Shown: positions 10,595-20,337 of the stretch, one piece after another
Layout: each line of letters opens with the position of its first letter
Numbering within the stretch: position 1 is the first letter of the stretch
Assembly: GCF_002257585.1 (NCBI RefSeq)
Contig: NZ_CP022743.1
Span: 1,922,001 to 1,986,000 of the forward strand
Source: Mucilaginibacter xinganensis
GTDB taxonomy: Bacteria > Bacteroidota > Bacteroidia > Sphingobacteriales > Sphingobacteriaceae
Length of the DNA: 64,000 nucleotides
Direction of reading: 5' to 3'
Made by a program: the position numbers and the translations under genes
The notes under the pieces: generated by a model
The model's database searches: none
What the model saw: the letters and a program-made list of their open reading frames with translations, nothing else
What the model was told of the DNA's origin: nothing

Positions 10595-11053
10595 CTATTT
10601 AACCCGCAATAAAAGCCTTTCCTTACCATAATCAATTACTGCCTTATACTTCATTAGTATATCACCACCTAAAACACCCAAAACTTCAGGGTGCCCTAAT
10701 TGGCGATACGCAATATTTATGGTTGAAAGATCAAGCACTGCAACTTCAAACTCCTCCACCAAAAATTTCCCGATATACATATCGCTAATGGTGGCTGTTG
10801 CCGATTCCATGTTGTTGGTGCCAAGGCCGGTGGAAAGCCTGTCGCTTGCATTTAGTACGGCATGTTCAAAAGTTTGCAGCAGCATGGTTTTATCAAAAGC
10901 AGTTTTAGAAGCGCCTGTATCTAAAACTACAGTAAAACGTTTTCCGAAAAGTTTGATTTTAAGCAGCGGGTGAAATCCATCTTCGTGCAGGTCAATAATT
11001 TGTAAAGGAATGGAAATGCTTTTTTTAGCAGATGTGGGTTTAGTCTCAGTCAT
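10595..11053 (-). CDS. Retropepsin-like aspartic protease
   Basis: From the ATG at 11053 the protein has 152 residues; an upstream start at 11080 would add nine residues inside the preceding gene and is less likely. It carries one aspartic protease hallmark, VVLDTGASKTAF (Asp-Thr-Gly-Ala near residue 50), followed by LGTNNMESATATISDMYIG and the closing GVLGGDILMKYKAVIDYG, the pattern of single-domain retropepsin-like proteases that act as dimers. No signal peptide is seen, so it is predicted cytoplasmic. Its start overlaps the stop of the PAS protein by eight bases, so the two are probably translated together. Confidence 0.85.
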   Translation of the reverse strand: MTETKPTSAKKSISIPLQIIDLHEDGFHPLLKIKLFGKRFTVVLDTGASKTAFDKTMLLQTFEHAVLNASDRLSTGLGTNNMESATATISDMYIGKFLVEEFEVAVLDLSTINIAYRQLGHPEVLGVLGGDILMKYKAVIDYGKERLLLRVK

Positions 11054-12599
11054 GGTCTGATGCTTCCTCCGCCATTTCAATAATTATGGTATCCATCCTG
11101 TTAAGTTCGTTTTGCATATAGTTAAATAGTTCTGCGTTTTTTGGGTCGTCTTTAAGCATTGGTACCAGCCCTTGTAAATTAGCCAGGGGCCCCCTAATGA
11201 GGTGCGACTGCTTCCAGGCCATTTCTTTTATACTACTAATGTGGGTCCTGATACTTTCGTAAGCATTTTTTAAATCCTGCTCAGCCTTTAATTTTTCGGT
11301 AATGTCGTTCGTCATTGAAAGCCTCACCTGCCGACCTTCAAATATAATATCATGAGCAATTATTTGAACATAAATAATGGTGCCGTCCTTTTTAAGATGT
11401 TTTACAACCCGCGGGCTATCCGCATTCTTGTCCTGGCGGTAGTCCAACAATTGTTGTTCGCGATCTTCCCTGGGCCTGAAAATTTTCACATCCATGTGTA
11501 ACAGTTCTTCTTTTCTGTAACCATAGTGTTTTGCACCTGCATCATTTACGGCTATTATGCGTTGATCACCCTTTCCTATCATCCACATTGGCATCGGGTT
11601 GCTGTCGAAAAGTAATTTGTACTCCTGCTCTGATGAGCGCAATTCAATTTCGTTTTTTTTGCGTTCAGTAATATCTAATGCCGAGCCCATAATAACAGTC
11701 TCACCGCCAATAATGGCGCGGCTGCCATACAATTCAAGCCAATTGCTTGTGCCGTCTTTCCTGATTCCCTTGGCTTCGTAATGAATGCTATCTATCTCGC
11801 CTGCTATCCTGCGCCTTACGTTTTCATTAACAAGGTCTCTGTAGCTTTCGTCAACAACAGTTTCCACGGGAAAAGTATCGATCATTTCGGCAGGCGTGTA
11901 ACCAAAAATTTGAGCAAACCTTGGATTTACGTAGATATACCTGCCATTTTGTGCTATGTAGATACCTATCATTGATTTTTCGGCAATGGTTCTGAATTTT
12001 ACTTCGGCTTCTCTAAGATCCGATTCCATTTTTTTGCGATAGGTGGTATCCCTCGCAATTACCATTATACAATCGTCAGTGAATTTTTTAACATTTATCT
12101 CAGCGGTAAATATCTTTCCATCCTTACGAATAAAATGTCGCTCACGAACAATGGGGATGGTTGATTTATCCATTTTATCAGGCAGGGGATCGGTTTTTAG
12201 TTCGTCCGGATCAAGAATTGATTTTATGTTCAACTGCAACATCTCTTCCCTGGTGTAGCCCATTATTTTACACATGCTGGCGTTTACATCAGTAAAATTT
12301 CCATTGAGATCGAGGATATAGATAATATCAGATGCCTGTTCTATTAATGACTGGTACTTGTCTTCGCTATTTTGAAAGCCGGACAGGCTGTTTTTATTCA
12401 GCACAGTATAACAATATAACAGGATGGCCCCGGATATTAGCAATAGAATAGGTAAACTTAGCTTGATTATTAAAGTATTGGTTAATAAATACTTAACGGC
12501 GGCAACGTTAAAAAAACAGCCGGCTGTAATTGCTAACGCTGTAAATATTGCAAGGAGGGCAATTATTTTGATTGAGGTATATTTCCACGGTTTAGACAT
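11046..12599 (-). CDS. Multi-PAS sensor protein with HisKA-like domain but no ATPase domain
   Basis: A 517-residue membrane sensor. Two membrane segments lie at about 10-32 and 43-64. Three PAS domains follow at about 80-195, 200-318 and 325-440, each with the GY-x3-E and KDG hallmarks. Residues 447-515 resemble a histidine kinase dimerisation domain, with the H-box QSHLIRGPLANLQGL near 465. The reading frame ends there, so the catalytic HATPase domain is absent; nothing downstream encodes one, since the next gene is a retropepsin-like protease. Such PAS-HisKA proteins may dimerise with full kinases or work without phosphorylation; this is inference. Confidence 0.85.
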   Translation of the reverse strand: MSKPWKYTSIKIIALLAIFTALAITAGCFFNVAAVKYLLTNTLIIKLSLPILLLISGAILLYCYTVLNKNSLSGFQNSEDKYQSLIEQASDIIYILDLNGNFTDVNASMCKIMGYTREEMLQLNIKSILDPDELKTDPLPDKMDKSTIPIVRERHFIRKDGKIFTAEINVKKFTDDCIMVIARDTTYRKKMESDLREAEVKFRTIAEKSMIGIYIAQNGRYIYVNPRFAQIFGYTPAEMIDTFPVETVVDESYRDLVNENVRRRIAGEIDSIHYEAKGIRKDGTSNWLELYGSRAIIGGETVIMGSALDITERKKNEIELRSSEQEYKLLFDSNPMPMWMIGKGDQRIIAVNDAGAKHYGYRKEELLHMDVKIFRPREDREQQLLDYRQDKNADSPRVVKHLKKDGTIIYVQIIAHDIIFEGRQVRLSMTNDITEKLKAEQDLKNAYESIRTHISSIKEMAWKQSHLIRGPLANLQGLVPMLKDDPKNAELFNYMQNELNRMDTIIIEMAEEASDHD

Positions 12600-12807
12600 T
12601 TAAAATAATGGATCGGCTTTAAATTTTATGGCAGGATAGCTTTCAATTACATATTTGGAACTCATTGTTTGTTAAAAGAAAGGTTAGTTAATATTTAATA
12701 TTCATTAAATGTCGCTTGCTTATAAATTAAACACAAATTTATAATTAATTAAGTTACTGAACGTAACTGCATGGTAAGAAATTTATGAATGCCAGGTGGT
12801 TATAACA

Positions 12808-15102
12808 TTAGAATGGATACCCGATTGCCAGGTTAAAGATCATATTGCTGCCATGCCATTTGGCATCTGAAAAATCTATTCCGTTAATTACGGTTCGCTG
12901 GCTGGCCGGTAACTGGGGTTTAATTAAAGGAAACCCAAAGTCTGTACGCAAAATAAGTACGGTTAAATCAAAGCGTAAACCAACACCTGCATCTACAGCC
13001 ATTTGGTTAATAAAGTTTGATCCAAAAGCTGCCCCGGGCTGTAATCTGTTTGGTCGAAGCAGCCAAATATTACCGGCGTCAACAAACAGTGCGCCTTCAA
13101 CAATACTGAATAATTTGGGGCGAAACTCGGCATTAGCTTCAATTTTTATATCTCCTGATTCATCTGCCAGGAAATTGTTCCCGGTGTTGAGACTTGGAGG
13201 AAGGTTATATGCACCCGGCCCGAGCGACCGCGCCTGGAACCCACGCAGGCTGTTAGGCCCGCCAATAAAAAACTGCTGGCTATAAGGCAATACGGTAGAG
13301 TTTCCGTAAGGCAAGCCAACGCCCACCAGCAACCGGGTGGCAATTTTATTATTGGCCCATAATTTATGGTAAAACCTGATTTCGTTCTCCAGTTTAACAT
13401 ATTGATTAAACGGTGTACCGAACAGCTTACTTACTTTTCCTTTTAATGTATCTGCACCGGTAACTAATCCTAAAATATTGGCAGATGTGCTCACTTTACC
13501 GTTATAGTAAAATGTATTGGTACGGTAATCTTCGCTGGTATTGGTGTAGGTGTAGCCGTATGATGGGCCAAAAGTAAACTGGTTGTTAATTACGTGCGCC
13601 AGGGCTGGGTTGCGTGTGTGTGCAATGCTGTCCCGGTACACCTGGCTAACGCTTGCTGCATCAACATAAGTTAAATTGAGAAGGTTTAAATCATGCTGTT
13701 TATGAATGCTTGGTTTCCACGAATAGCCAAACGACGCATTGAACGAATTTAAATTATACAGTTTGGTACGGTTCACCAGCGTGTACCCTGCCGTTAAAAT
13801 GGTATGCGGGATATAGGCATTGTCCGTATTGAAATTAAACGGACTAATAAACCGGGGCCATGTAACACTGGGCTGAATACCAAACTGGTAAACATTGTAA
13901 CCGTTTGAAGTACCTCCAAATTGCAGATCACTGCTGGCAAATAGCGTCAGGGTAAATAGTTCGGCACCTTTAAAGGTATTGCGGTTTTTAAAATTAAGGT
14001 TAATTTGTGTACCGTTATAATTTGCAGAGGTTTGCCGCGCAAGTAAATCAAGTGAAAGCGCTTTTCGTTTATATTGCGTTAACTGGTAGTAAATGTCAAG
14101 GAAGGCAGAGTCGGGGGTAACATCTTCAAAACGGTTCTTTACATAACTAAAGGGACCCAGGTTGATCATTCTGTTTAACGAGTTGTTGTGCTCCGTGCGG
14201 TTGTAAACCTCCCCGGGTTGTAACAGCACCGCGTTTTTAAACACAAATGGCCGTACCGTCTTCTTGGGGTCGATAACATTGTACCAGCGGTACTTTACCG
14301 CAGAATCTAATTTTAAAGAGGTATCCCTTAGTGAGTAACGTGGATAAACATAAATATTCCTGATCTTGTAAATCCACCTGGCTTCATCGGGCGTGGCGTC
14401 TTTTACTTTCACAAACATATCAATCTGGTGGTTGGCTACCGTGCTGTCATACCTCATGATAAGGTCTTCAGGCGCAAAATAAAAAAAGCCTTCTTCTTTT
14501 AAGCGGGCATCAATCCTTATGCGCTCATTTTTAATTATATCCAGGTTGTATTTATTGCCGGCCTTTAAAAAGGTTTGTTTAGCGGTACCGGCAACCGCAG
14601 TATCAAGGTCATTATTGTCTGTAGGGAACTTTATAGAGCGATAATGATATGAAGGGCCCGCATGTACCGCATAAACTGCTTTTGCAGTTTTATTTTTAAC
14701 TACCGTATCACCATTAACCTGGGCCAAAAAGTAACTCACATTTTGAAGCCTGTTTTGTAAAATAGTGCTGTTTTTCACCAAATCAACACTGCTTGCTAAA
14801 ACCGGGGGCTCGCCAATATGGGTGTTTAAATAGTGCCTCAAGCCGGTCCTTTTATTTGTACGGGTTTTGTTGTAAACCCAAAGTTTAAATCTTAAACCCA
14901 GTATACTGCTGTTAGGCTGCGGCCTTAACAAGGCCGATAAATTATCTTTCAACTGGCCGGCATCACTTTTTTTAAGGTCCTTGTCGTCAATTTTAACTTC
15001 GGCACCGGTATATAATTTCTGACCGGGAGCCAAATATTTGGTATTGCTGCAGGCACTTACAAAAAGGGCCAGAAAAATAAATATGTATCTAAGTTTGGCC
15101 AT
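12808..15102 (-). CDS. tamL: TamL: lipid-anchored TamA/BamA-type outer membrane assembly protein
   Basis: A 764-residue Omp85 protein. The start MAKLRYIFIFLALFVSAC is a lipoprotein signal with Cys18 as the lipidation site, as in the Bacteroidota TamA variant named TamL. POTRA-like regions occupy roughly residues 30-330. The C-terminal 16-strand barrel contains the loop-6 motif in NSLRGFQARSLGPGAYN near 630 and ends in the aromatic beta-signal AIGYPF. It starts two bases after the tamB stop, so tamB-tamL form an operon. Together they are thought to span the periplasm and help insert outer membrane proteins or move lipids. Confidence 0.9.
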   Translation of the reverse strand: MAKLRYIFIFLALFVSACSNTKYLAPGQKLYTGAEVKIDDKDLKKSDAGQLKDNLSALLRPQPNSSILGLRFKLWVYNKTRTNKRTGLRHYLNTHIGEPPVLASSVDLVKNSTILQNRLQNVSYFLAQVNGDTVVKNKTAKAVYAVHAGPSYHYRSIKFPTDNNDLDTAVAGTAKQTFLKAGNKYNLDIIKNERIRIDARLKEEGFFYFAPEDLIMRYDSTVANHQIDMFVKVKDATPDEARWIYKIRNIYVYPRYSLRDTSLKLDSAVKYRWYNVIDPKKTVRPFVFKNAVLLQPGEVYNRTEHNNSLNRMINLGPFSYVKNRFEDVTPDSAFLDIYYQLTQYKRKALSLDLLARQTSANYNGTQINLNFKNRNTFKGAELFTLTLFASSDLQFGGTSNGYNVYQFGIQPSVTWPRFISPFNFNTDNAYIPHTILTAGYTLVNRTKLYNLNSFNASFGYSWKPSIHKQHDLNLLNLTYVDAASVSQVYRDSIAHTRNPALAHVINNQFTFGPSYGYTYTNTSEDYRTNTFYYNGKVSTSANILGLVTGADTLKGKVSKLFGTPFNQYVKLENEIRFYHKLWANNKIATRLLVGVGLPYGNSTVLPYSQQFFIGGPNSLRGFQARSLGPGAYNLPPSLNTGNNFLADESGDIKIEANAEFRPKLFSIVEGALFVDAGNIWLLRPNRLQPGAAFGSNFINQMAVDAGVGLRFDLTVLILRTDFGFPLIKPQLPASQRTVINGIDFSDAKWHGSNMIFNLAIGYPF

Positions 15103-15104
15103 AG

Positions 15105-18100
15105 TTACTTTGATATTGGTTTTTGTAAAGGCTGCACGGGTGCCGCTGTGGAGTCGGCTTTTTTATCTGCCTCCTTTTGTTCCTTTTTTATTTCCTTTTG
15201 CTTCTCGTTGTATTGCTTTTCCAGTTCCCTGTCTTTTTTCGATTTTCGCTTAAACAGTTCTTTAAAGCGGTTGTATTCATAAGTCAGGGTAAACCCTACG
15301 CCTGTTTCAATTACCTGCCCCTCTACCACAATAAACTGGTCCCTGCGGTAAACACGAACCATATAGCGGCCATCCTTGGTTATTTTATAGTTCACGGATA
15401 CATTGCCCGCAATATCTGTTGATTTTTGACCCGGCTGATTTTGGCCCTCAAGGTTGAAATTATTACCTACGGTTACTGTTAAACGGTCATTAAGGAACTG
15501 TTTGGAGAGGCCAACATTCAGGTCCGTTCGGTTTTGCGTAGTGCCGGAAGAATAATCCTCACCCGAGGTAAGGTCAAAACTAAGCTGGACGCCACCTATC
15601 AAATTGCCGGCAAGTTTATTCAACTGATCGGACAATAAACTGCTTACGCTGCTGCGGATAGCGCCGCCAATACCTGCGTTACCGCCCTGGCTTTGGAATG
15701 GATTGTCGCCAATAAAGTGGCCAAGTACCAGTACGCCTAAAACCTGTTTGTTCAATTCGTTAGGGTCCTGTCTGATCTGTGCCAGCCTGGTATTAACTGT
15801 GGAAATTACGTCGGGCGATACCGTATAAGTACTGTCCGGCAAAACAATATCAAAACTGATGTCGGGTTTCAACAGCTCGTTCTTTAAATTAAGATTAACA
15901 TTAAAGGGCAGCTTTTGCTTGTACATCGTTGAGTTCTGCGATTCGCTCAGCTGCACGAGGTCAATAGGAGGGACGTTTGCTACATAGGTGGCTGTAAGGT
16001 TAATATTGGCACTGGTTGGGTCGCCTGTCCAGGTAATAGTGCTGCCGGGTTTAAAATTAAACTTGCGCTTAACGGTGGCATACGCCAAATTATACGAGCC
16101 CTGGTTAACCTTGTAGGTACCGGTCAGGTTTATTTTACCGCTCGGGTCAATGCCGCCATTTAGCTGGGCTTCACCCTTCAGCTGTACCACGTCGCCGTTG
16201 CGCTCATCAACTACAATGGTGAATTTTGCATTTTTATTGATAGTAATGTTCGCTGTCGCATCAAGCCCGGTTATATCTGATTTACGGAGCGAATCCAATT
16301 GTTTGGCCAGGAATATCGAATCAAGCTTTGGCGCATTTGGATTTATCACTTCAACTACCCCTTTGCGGTCCTCTATTCCAGGGTCGTCCTGCGGCAGTAC
16401 GATGGTTAAGTCGGTTTTGTCGTTAACGGTAAGGTTTGCGTCAACTACCGGCTTGGCCATATTTCCACGAACCCGGATGCGGGTATCTATAAAAAGCTTG
16501 CCATAGTACAACTTATTATCCTCGCGAGTAGAATTGATCACTCTGAAATTTGTGGCGTTAATATCCAGTCCAAATTTAAAATCAGTAAAGGTTTTGGTAT
16601 AAAGGGTGCCCGTTACTACCGCTTTATTGCCTAACGAGTCGATTAGGGCGAAATCGTTAAACAGGATGCCATCATTGTTAAATGTTATGCTCTCTTTGGG
16701 CATTGTAAAGTAGGAATTTAACATAGAAACGTTAAAACCGACTTTGTTAAAATTAACATCGCCCCTTACCACCGGGGCAGCTGTAGTACCCGTTATTTTC
16801 AACTGCCCGCTAATGTCGCCGCTGGAACGCCTGATGCTGCCAAAGCTGAAACCTTCAATGCTTTTCATTTTAAGGCTGATGATATTCAGGTTCATATCAA
16901 ACCTGCTTTCAGGATCAGTATAGTACAATCCGTTTAAGTTAACCTGGTTGCCTTTGCCGGTAACGGTTACATCCGCAGCGTACGCATTTGCAGTTTGGTT
17001 ATTTACTTTAAGCGCTACATTGCCTACGGTATCTGTTTTAAAATTAAAATCCTTAATATTTAATGCTGCAGTAACCACCGGCGATTTCTGGAAGTTGCTG
17101 ATGTGTGCGTCCCCGTCAATAACGCCGCCAACCTGTAATGAGTCCTGCTGTGCGGCTGTGGTAAGGGTTTCAATTTTAAAGTTTTTAAAGCTTACTGTAA
17201 TTGGGGCGTTGTGTTCCTGCGTATCGCTGTTGATGCTTAATACCTGGTTGTTGTTAGTTAAGGCAAAGTCGCGGGCCATTATGCCTTTGCTGCCAAAAAA
17301 CAAGGCGTTATTTGCATTAACCGCCCAGGGGGTGTAGTTTAGCAGCAGGCCATCCTGCAAAAAGTTAAACTGATATTCGTTCGGTAAAACGCTGAATAAA
17401 CCCGCCAGCCTGTACCTTTCTTTTTTTGCTGCGTCCCTAATCTGCAGGTTAACATTTAACTTGTTGTTCTGTGCACTGCCGGTTAAGCTTGTATATAGCA
17501 GGTCGATACTTGAAGATACTTTTACTTCATCAACGGTTATGCCGTAATTCAGCGCGTTATTTTGTGTTTTAACGGCAAGTTTTAAATTATTTACAATATA
17601 GGTGCCATATATCACCTTCGGTGCAGTGCCATCAATGGTGAGGGCGCCAGCCTGGCTATCAAAGTGACCGGTAATGTTTACCGGATCGAGCCTTTTCAGG
17701 TCGGGCACAAATTTATCGGTTAATGGTGTTTTAACCAGCCTCATATCAAACTTAAACTGTTGCGGCGAATAATTAGGCTTAGCTGTATTTGACGCCAGCG
17801 CGGTGTTGTAATATTTATTTACCAGGTCCTGCAGGGCGGGGCCAACTTCTGTAAGTTTATACTTGCCTGCCATATGCGCATTAAGCATAGGCGCTTTCAG
17901 CCTTAAGGTGCTGCTATCGGCATTGGCTGTCGAAACCAGGCTGATGGTATCGAGCTTAAATACCTGGTCCTTTTGTGCCACCAGCAGGTTTGTTACCCTG
18001 ATGTTGGCATTCAGGTAATCCGGATCAGCAGTTGGTACATCAGCTACCATATTACCGTGAACCCGAATATCGGATGTAGTGAGGTGCAGGTTTTTTAGGT

Positions 18101-20282
18101 TAATGCTGTCCAGCTGTAACGTGGCAGCTATGGCAGGGTATTTTTTGTTCATGTTGGCCTTGCCATCAAGCGTAAAATTAATGTTGGGGTCTTTCATGGT
18201 TGCTTTAGCCGCATAGCTTCCGTTTTGAGCGGTGCCCTTCATTACCAGGTTTTGGTAGTTGTAACCTTTAACATAGGCTTTTACTACGTTTCCGCTAAAC
18301 TGCAGGCTTGCTTTTTTAGGATCAAGACTTACCCCTTTTATATTGGCTGTAGCGGTTACCATTCCAACAGTTTGCGGTTGTTTGGTTAATGCACCAACAT
18401 TAAGGTTATTGGCTTTAACGTTGGCCGTGTAAATTTCACGGCCTTTATGGTTACCGTTTTTCATGGCTGCAACCAGGTCAACAGCACCATAGGTTGAACG
18501 CAGGTACATTTTAGTATTAAAATCATACATGCTACCTTTAAAGTTTCCTTTTAAATTTAAATTGGCAGGGATGCTTACCGAAGCCGGGATCATTGAAGCG
18601 GCAACCAGTTTTGAGATATCGGCTCTGCTGGTAGTAAGGTCGGCAATGTTCACATCAAAATATGCTTTATTCATATCTGGTAAGCCCCGCAGCGTTGCAG
18701 AAGCTTTGATATGGGTATTACTTAAGCCCTTAACCTCCACGGCTGGGATGCTGAGGTTATTTACCTTCCCAATTACCCGACCATCTATCCGGAACACGGC
18801 ATTGGGTGAATGTTTAAAAGGCTCCATACCAGACATTGAAGGCATCAGCAGTAAAACATCCTTTAAACTCAGCTTGCTGCCATCTAAATTGGCATTAACA
18901 TAAAGTTGCCCCGGGTCTTTTGAAAGCGACGCAACAGACGGGTAGCTAACCTGCACTTGTTTTTGTAAAACGGTTTGCGGTGTTTCAACCAGCAGGTTAT
19001 TCAGGTAAGCGCTTTTTGGGCCATATAAAAACGAGGTGTGGAATTTCTGAATGATAAGCCCGCTTTTTTCGGCAAATGTAAATGAGTTTACTTTACCTGC
19101 TATAGTATCAGGGCTGTAAGAAAGGTTCTGCACATCAGCATTAAGCTTTTTGATATTCATGTGCGCAAAGTCCAGCCCTTTTAGTAATGGCTTTTGCGCA
19201 TCGTTATCAAATTGAATATTGTCATTACTGAATGTTATTTTGTTCAGTTTGGCGCGCCACCCTTTTCCGCTTGCAGGGGTGGCCACCAGTGTATCTAATT
19301 TTTTAACTGCTTTTATTACAGCCTTTTTAACCGTTTCTGGTTTTGCAAATGTGATACCGGCATCTGTGTTATCAAGCTGAACTTTTTTTATACCTACCAC
19401 CTGGTTTTTAAGGTCTATCTTATCCATTTCCACCAAAAACTTCCCCAGGTTTACCTTACTACTCATTGATTTGCTGCGGTAATCTACTTTAACTTTTGAG
19501 ATGTCTATGGTGCCCAGGTCAAGGGCCATTTGGATGGGCGTTGTGGTGGTATCAACCGGGACAACTTTAATGCCCTCTGAAGTAACCGGGGATTGTATTA
19601 TCCTTGCGTCGATGTCTGAAAGGTTGATCTTCGGGATCGTAAACTTCATTTTATCCAGGTCAAAATCTTTAATCCTGGTATCAAAATGGCCTAAAATAAA
19701 CTTTACATCATTGCCCGAAATCTTGTCTTTATAGCTCACATTGATCCGGTCGAGGATGATCTTATCAATTGAGAATTTCATGGTAGAAGCGGTATCCGTA
19801 GGTTTTACTTCTTTTTTTTGCTCGCCGGCAAAGGCTTTGGTTATATAATCGAAGTTGAAAACACTGTCAGCGCCGCGGCTTATATTAGTAGTAATACCCT
19901 GCAGATTAATTTCATTGATCTCAACCTTGTTACTTAGTAATTTTAATAAACTGATATCGACCTTTAGTTTTTCACCGGCTATCAGGGTGTCTTTATGCTG
20001 GTCCTCAAAATATACATCCTCCAGCACAATAAGCTTTGGTAGCCCCAGGCTGATGTGGCCAATTTTTACCGGGGTATGGATTTTACCCTGGATAAAAGAT
20101 ACAGCTTTGTCTTTAGCGAAATTTTGAACGGCAGGTACCTGTATTAAGACTATGATAAGTAGTATCAGGATAATGACACTTGCAATTATCCAGAGTATGG
20201 TTTTTAGGGCTATTCGTCCAAATCGTTCCAAGCGTATAAATTTTTCAAATGGTAAGCGTGATTTTACTTTAAATACAATCAA
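15105..20282 (-). CDS. tamB: Translocation and assembly module protein TamB
   Basis: A 1725-residue AsmA-like protein bridging inner and outer membranes. One N-terminal membrane anchor lies near residues 24-48. The long middle part is repetitive beta-strand sequence with many D-x-x-hydrophobic repeats, matching the beta-taco groove of this superfamily. The conserved C-terminal TamB (DUF490) domain covers roughly 1270-1640 and includes LNLTATYVANVPP and GVLVLGHF. The tail is lysine- and glutamate-rich. tamL follows directly on the same transcript. TamB proteins have been linked to barrel assembly and phospholipid transport; AsmA at 57131-59566 is a second member of the superfamily here. Confidence 0.93.
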   Translation of the reverse strand: MIVFKVKSRLPFEKFIRLERFGRIALKTILWIIASVIILILLIIVLIQVPAVQNFAKDKAVSFIQGKIHTPVKIGHISLGLPKLIVLEDVYFEDQHKDTLIAGEKLKVDISLLKLLSNKVEINEINLQGITTNISRGADSVFNFDYITKAFAGEQKKEVKPTDTASTMKFSIDKIILDRINVSYKDKISGNDVKFILGHFDTRIKDFDLDKMKFTIPKINLSDIDARIIQSPVTSEGIKVVPVDTTTTPIQMALDLGTIDISKVKVDYRSKSMSSKVNLGKFLVEMDKIDLKNQVVGIKKVQLDNTDAGITFAKPETVKKAVIKAVKKLDTLVATPASGKGWRAKLNKITFSNDNIQFDNDAQKPLLKGLDFAHMNIKKLNADVQNLSYSPDTIAGKVNSFTFAEKSGLIIQKFHTSFLYGPKSAYLNNLLVETPQTVLQKQVQVSYPSVASLSKDPGQLYVNANLDGSKLSLKDVLLLMPSMSGMEPFKHSPNAVFRIDGRVIGKVNNLSIPAVEVKGLSNTHIKASATLRGLPDMNKAYFDVNIADLTTSRADISKLVAASMIPASVSIPANLNLKGNFKGSMYDFNTKMYLRSTYGAVDLVAAMKNGNHKGREIYTANVKANNLNVGALTKQPQTVGMVTATANIKGVSLDPKKASLQFSGNVVKAYVKGYNYQNLVMKGTAQNGSYAAKATMKDPNINFTLDGKANMNKKYPAIAATLQLDSINLKNLHLTTSDIRVHGNMVADVPTADPDYLNANIRVTNLLVAQKDQVFKLDTISLVSTANADSSTLRLKAPMLNAHMAGKYKLTEVGPALQDLVNKYYNTALASNTAKPNYSPQQFKFDMRLVKTPLTDKFVPDLKRLDPVNITGHFDSQAGALTIDGTAPKVIYGTYIVNNLKLAVKTQNNALNYGITVDEVKVSSSIDLLYTSLTGSAQNNKLNVNLQIRDAAKKERYRLAGLFSVLPNEYQFNFLQDGLLLNYTPWAVNANNALFFGSKGIMARDFALTNNNQVLSINSDTQEHNAPITVSFKNFKIETLTTAAQQDSLQVGGVIDGDAHISNFQKSPVVTAALNIKDFNFKTDTVGNVALKVNNQTANAYAADVTVTGKGNQVNLNGLYYTDPESRFDMNLNIISLKMKSIEGFSFGSIRRSSGDISGQLKITGTTAAPVVRGDVNFNKVGFNVSMLNSYFTMPKESITFNNDGILFNDFALIDSLGNKAVVTGTLYTKTFTDFKFGLDINATNFRVINSTREDNKLYYGKLFIDTRIRVRGNMAKPVVDANLTVNDKTDLTIVLPQDDPGIEDRKGVVEVINPNAPKLDSIFLAKQLDSLRKSDITGLDATANITINKNAKFTIVVDERNGDVVQLKGEAQLNGGIDPSGKINLTGTYKVNQGSYNLAYATVKRKFNFKPGSTITWTGDPTSANINLTATYVANVPPIDLVQLSESQNSTMYKQKLPFNVNLNLKNELLKPDISFDIVLPDSTYTVSPDVISTVNTRLAQIRQDPNELNKQVLGVLVLGHFIGDNPFQSQGGNAGIGGAIRSSVSSLLSDQLNKLAGNLIGGVQLSFDLTSGEDYSSGTTQNRTDLNVGLSKQFLNDRLTVTVGNNFNLEGQNQPGQKSTDIAGNVSVNYKITKDGRYMVRVYRRDQFIVVEGQVIETGVGFTLTYEYNRFKELFKRKSKKDRELEKQYNEKQKEIKKEQKEADKKADSTAAPVQPLQKPISK

Positions 20283-20337
20283 TTAACCAGCCAAAAAGTT
20301 TTCCGGAAAATTCGAATTTTGAAGAAAAGACCCGTTT

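Noticed and set aside
12845..13285. 146-codon frame opposite tamL
   Set aside because: Antisense shadow of the conserved barrel end, with low-complexity translation.
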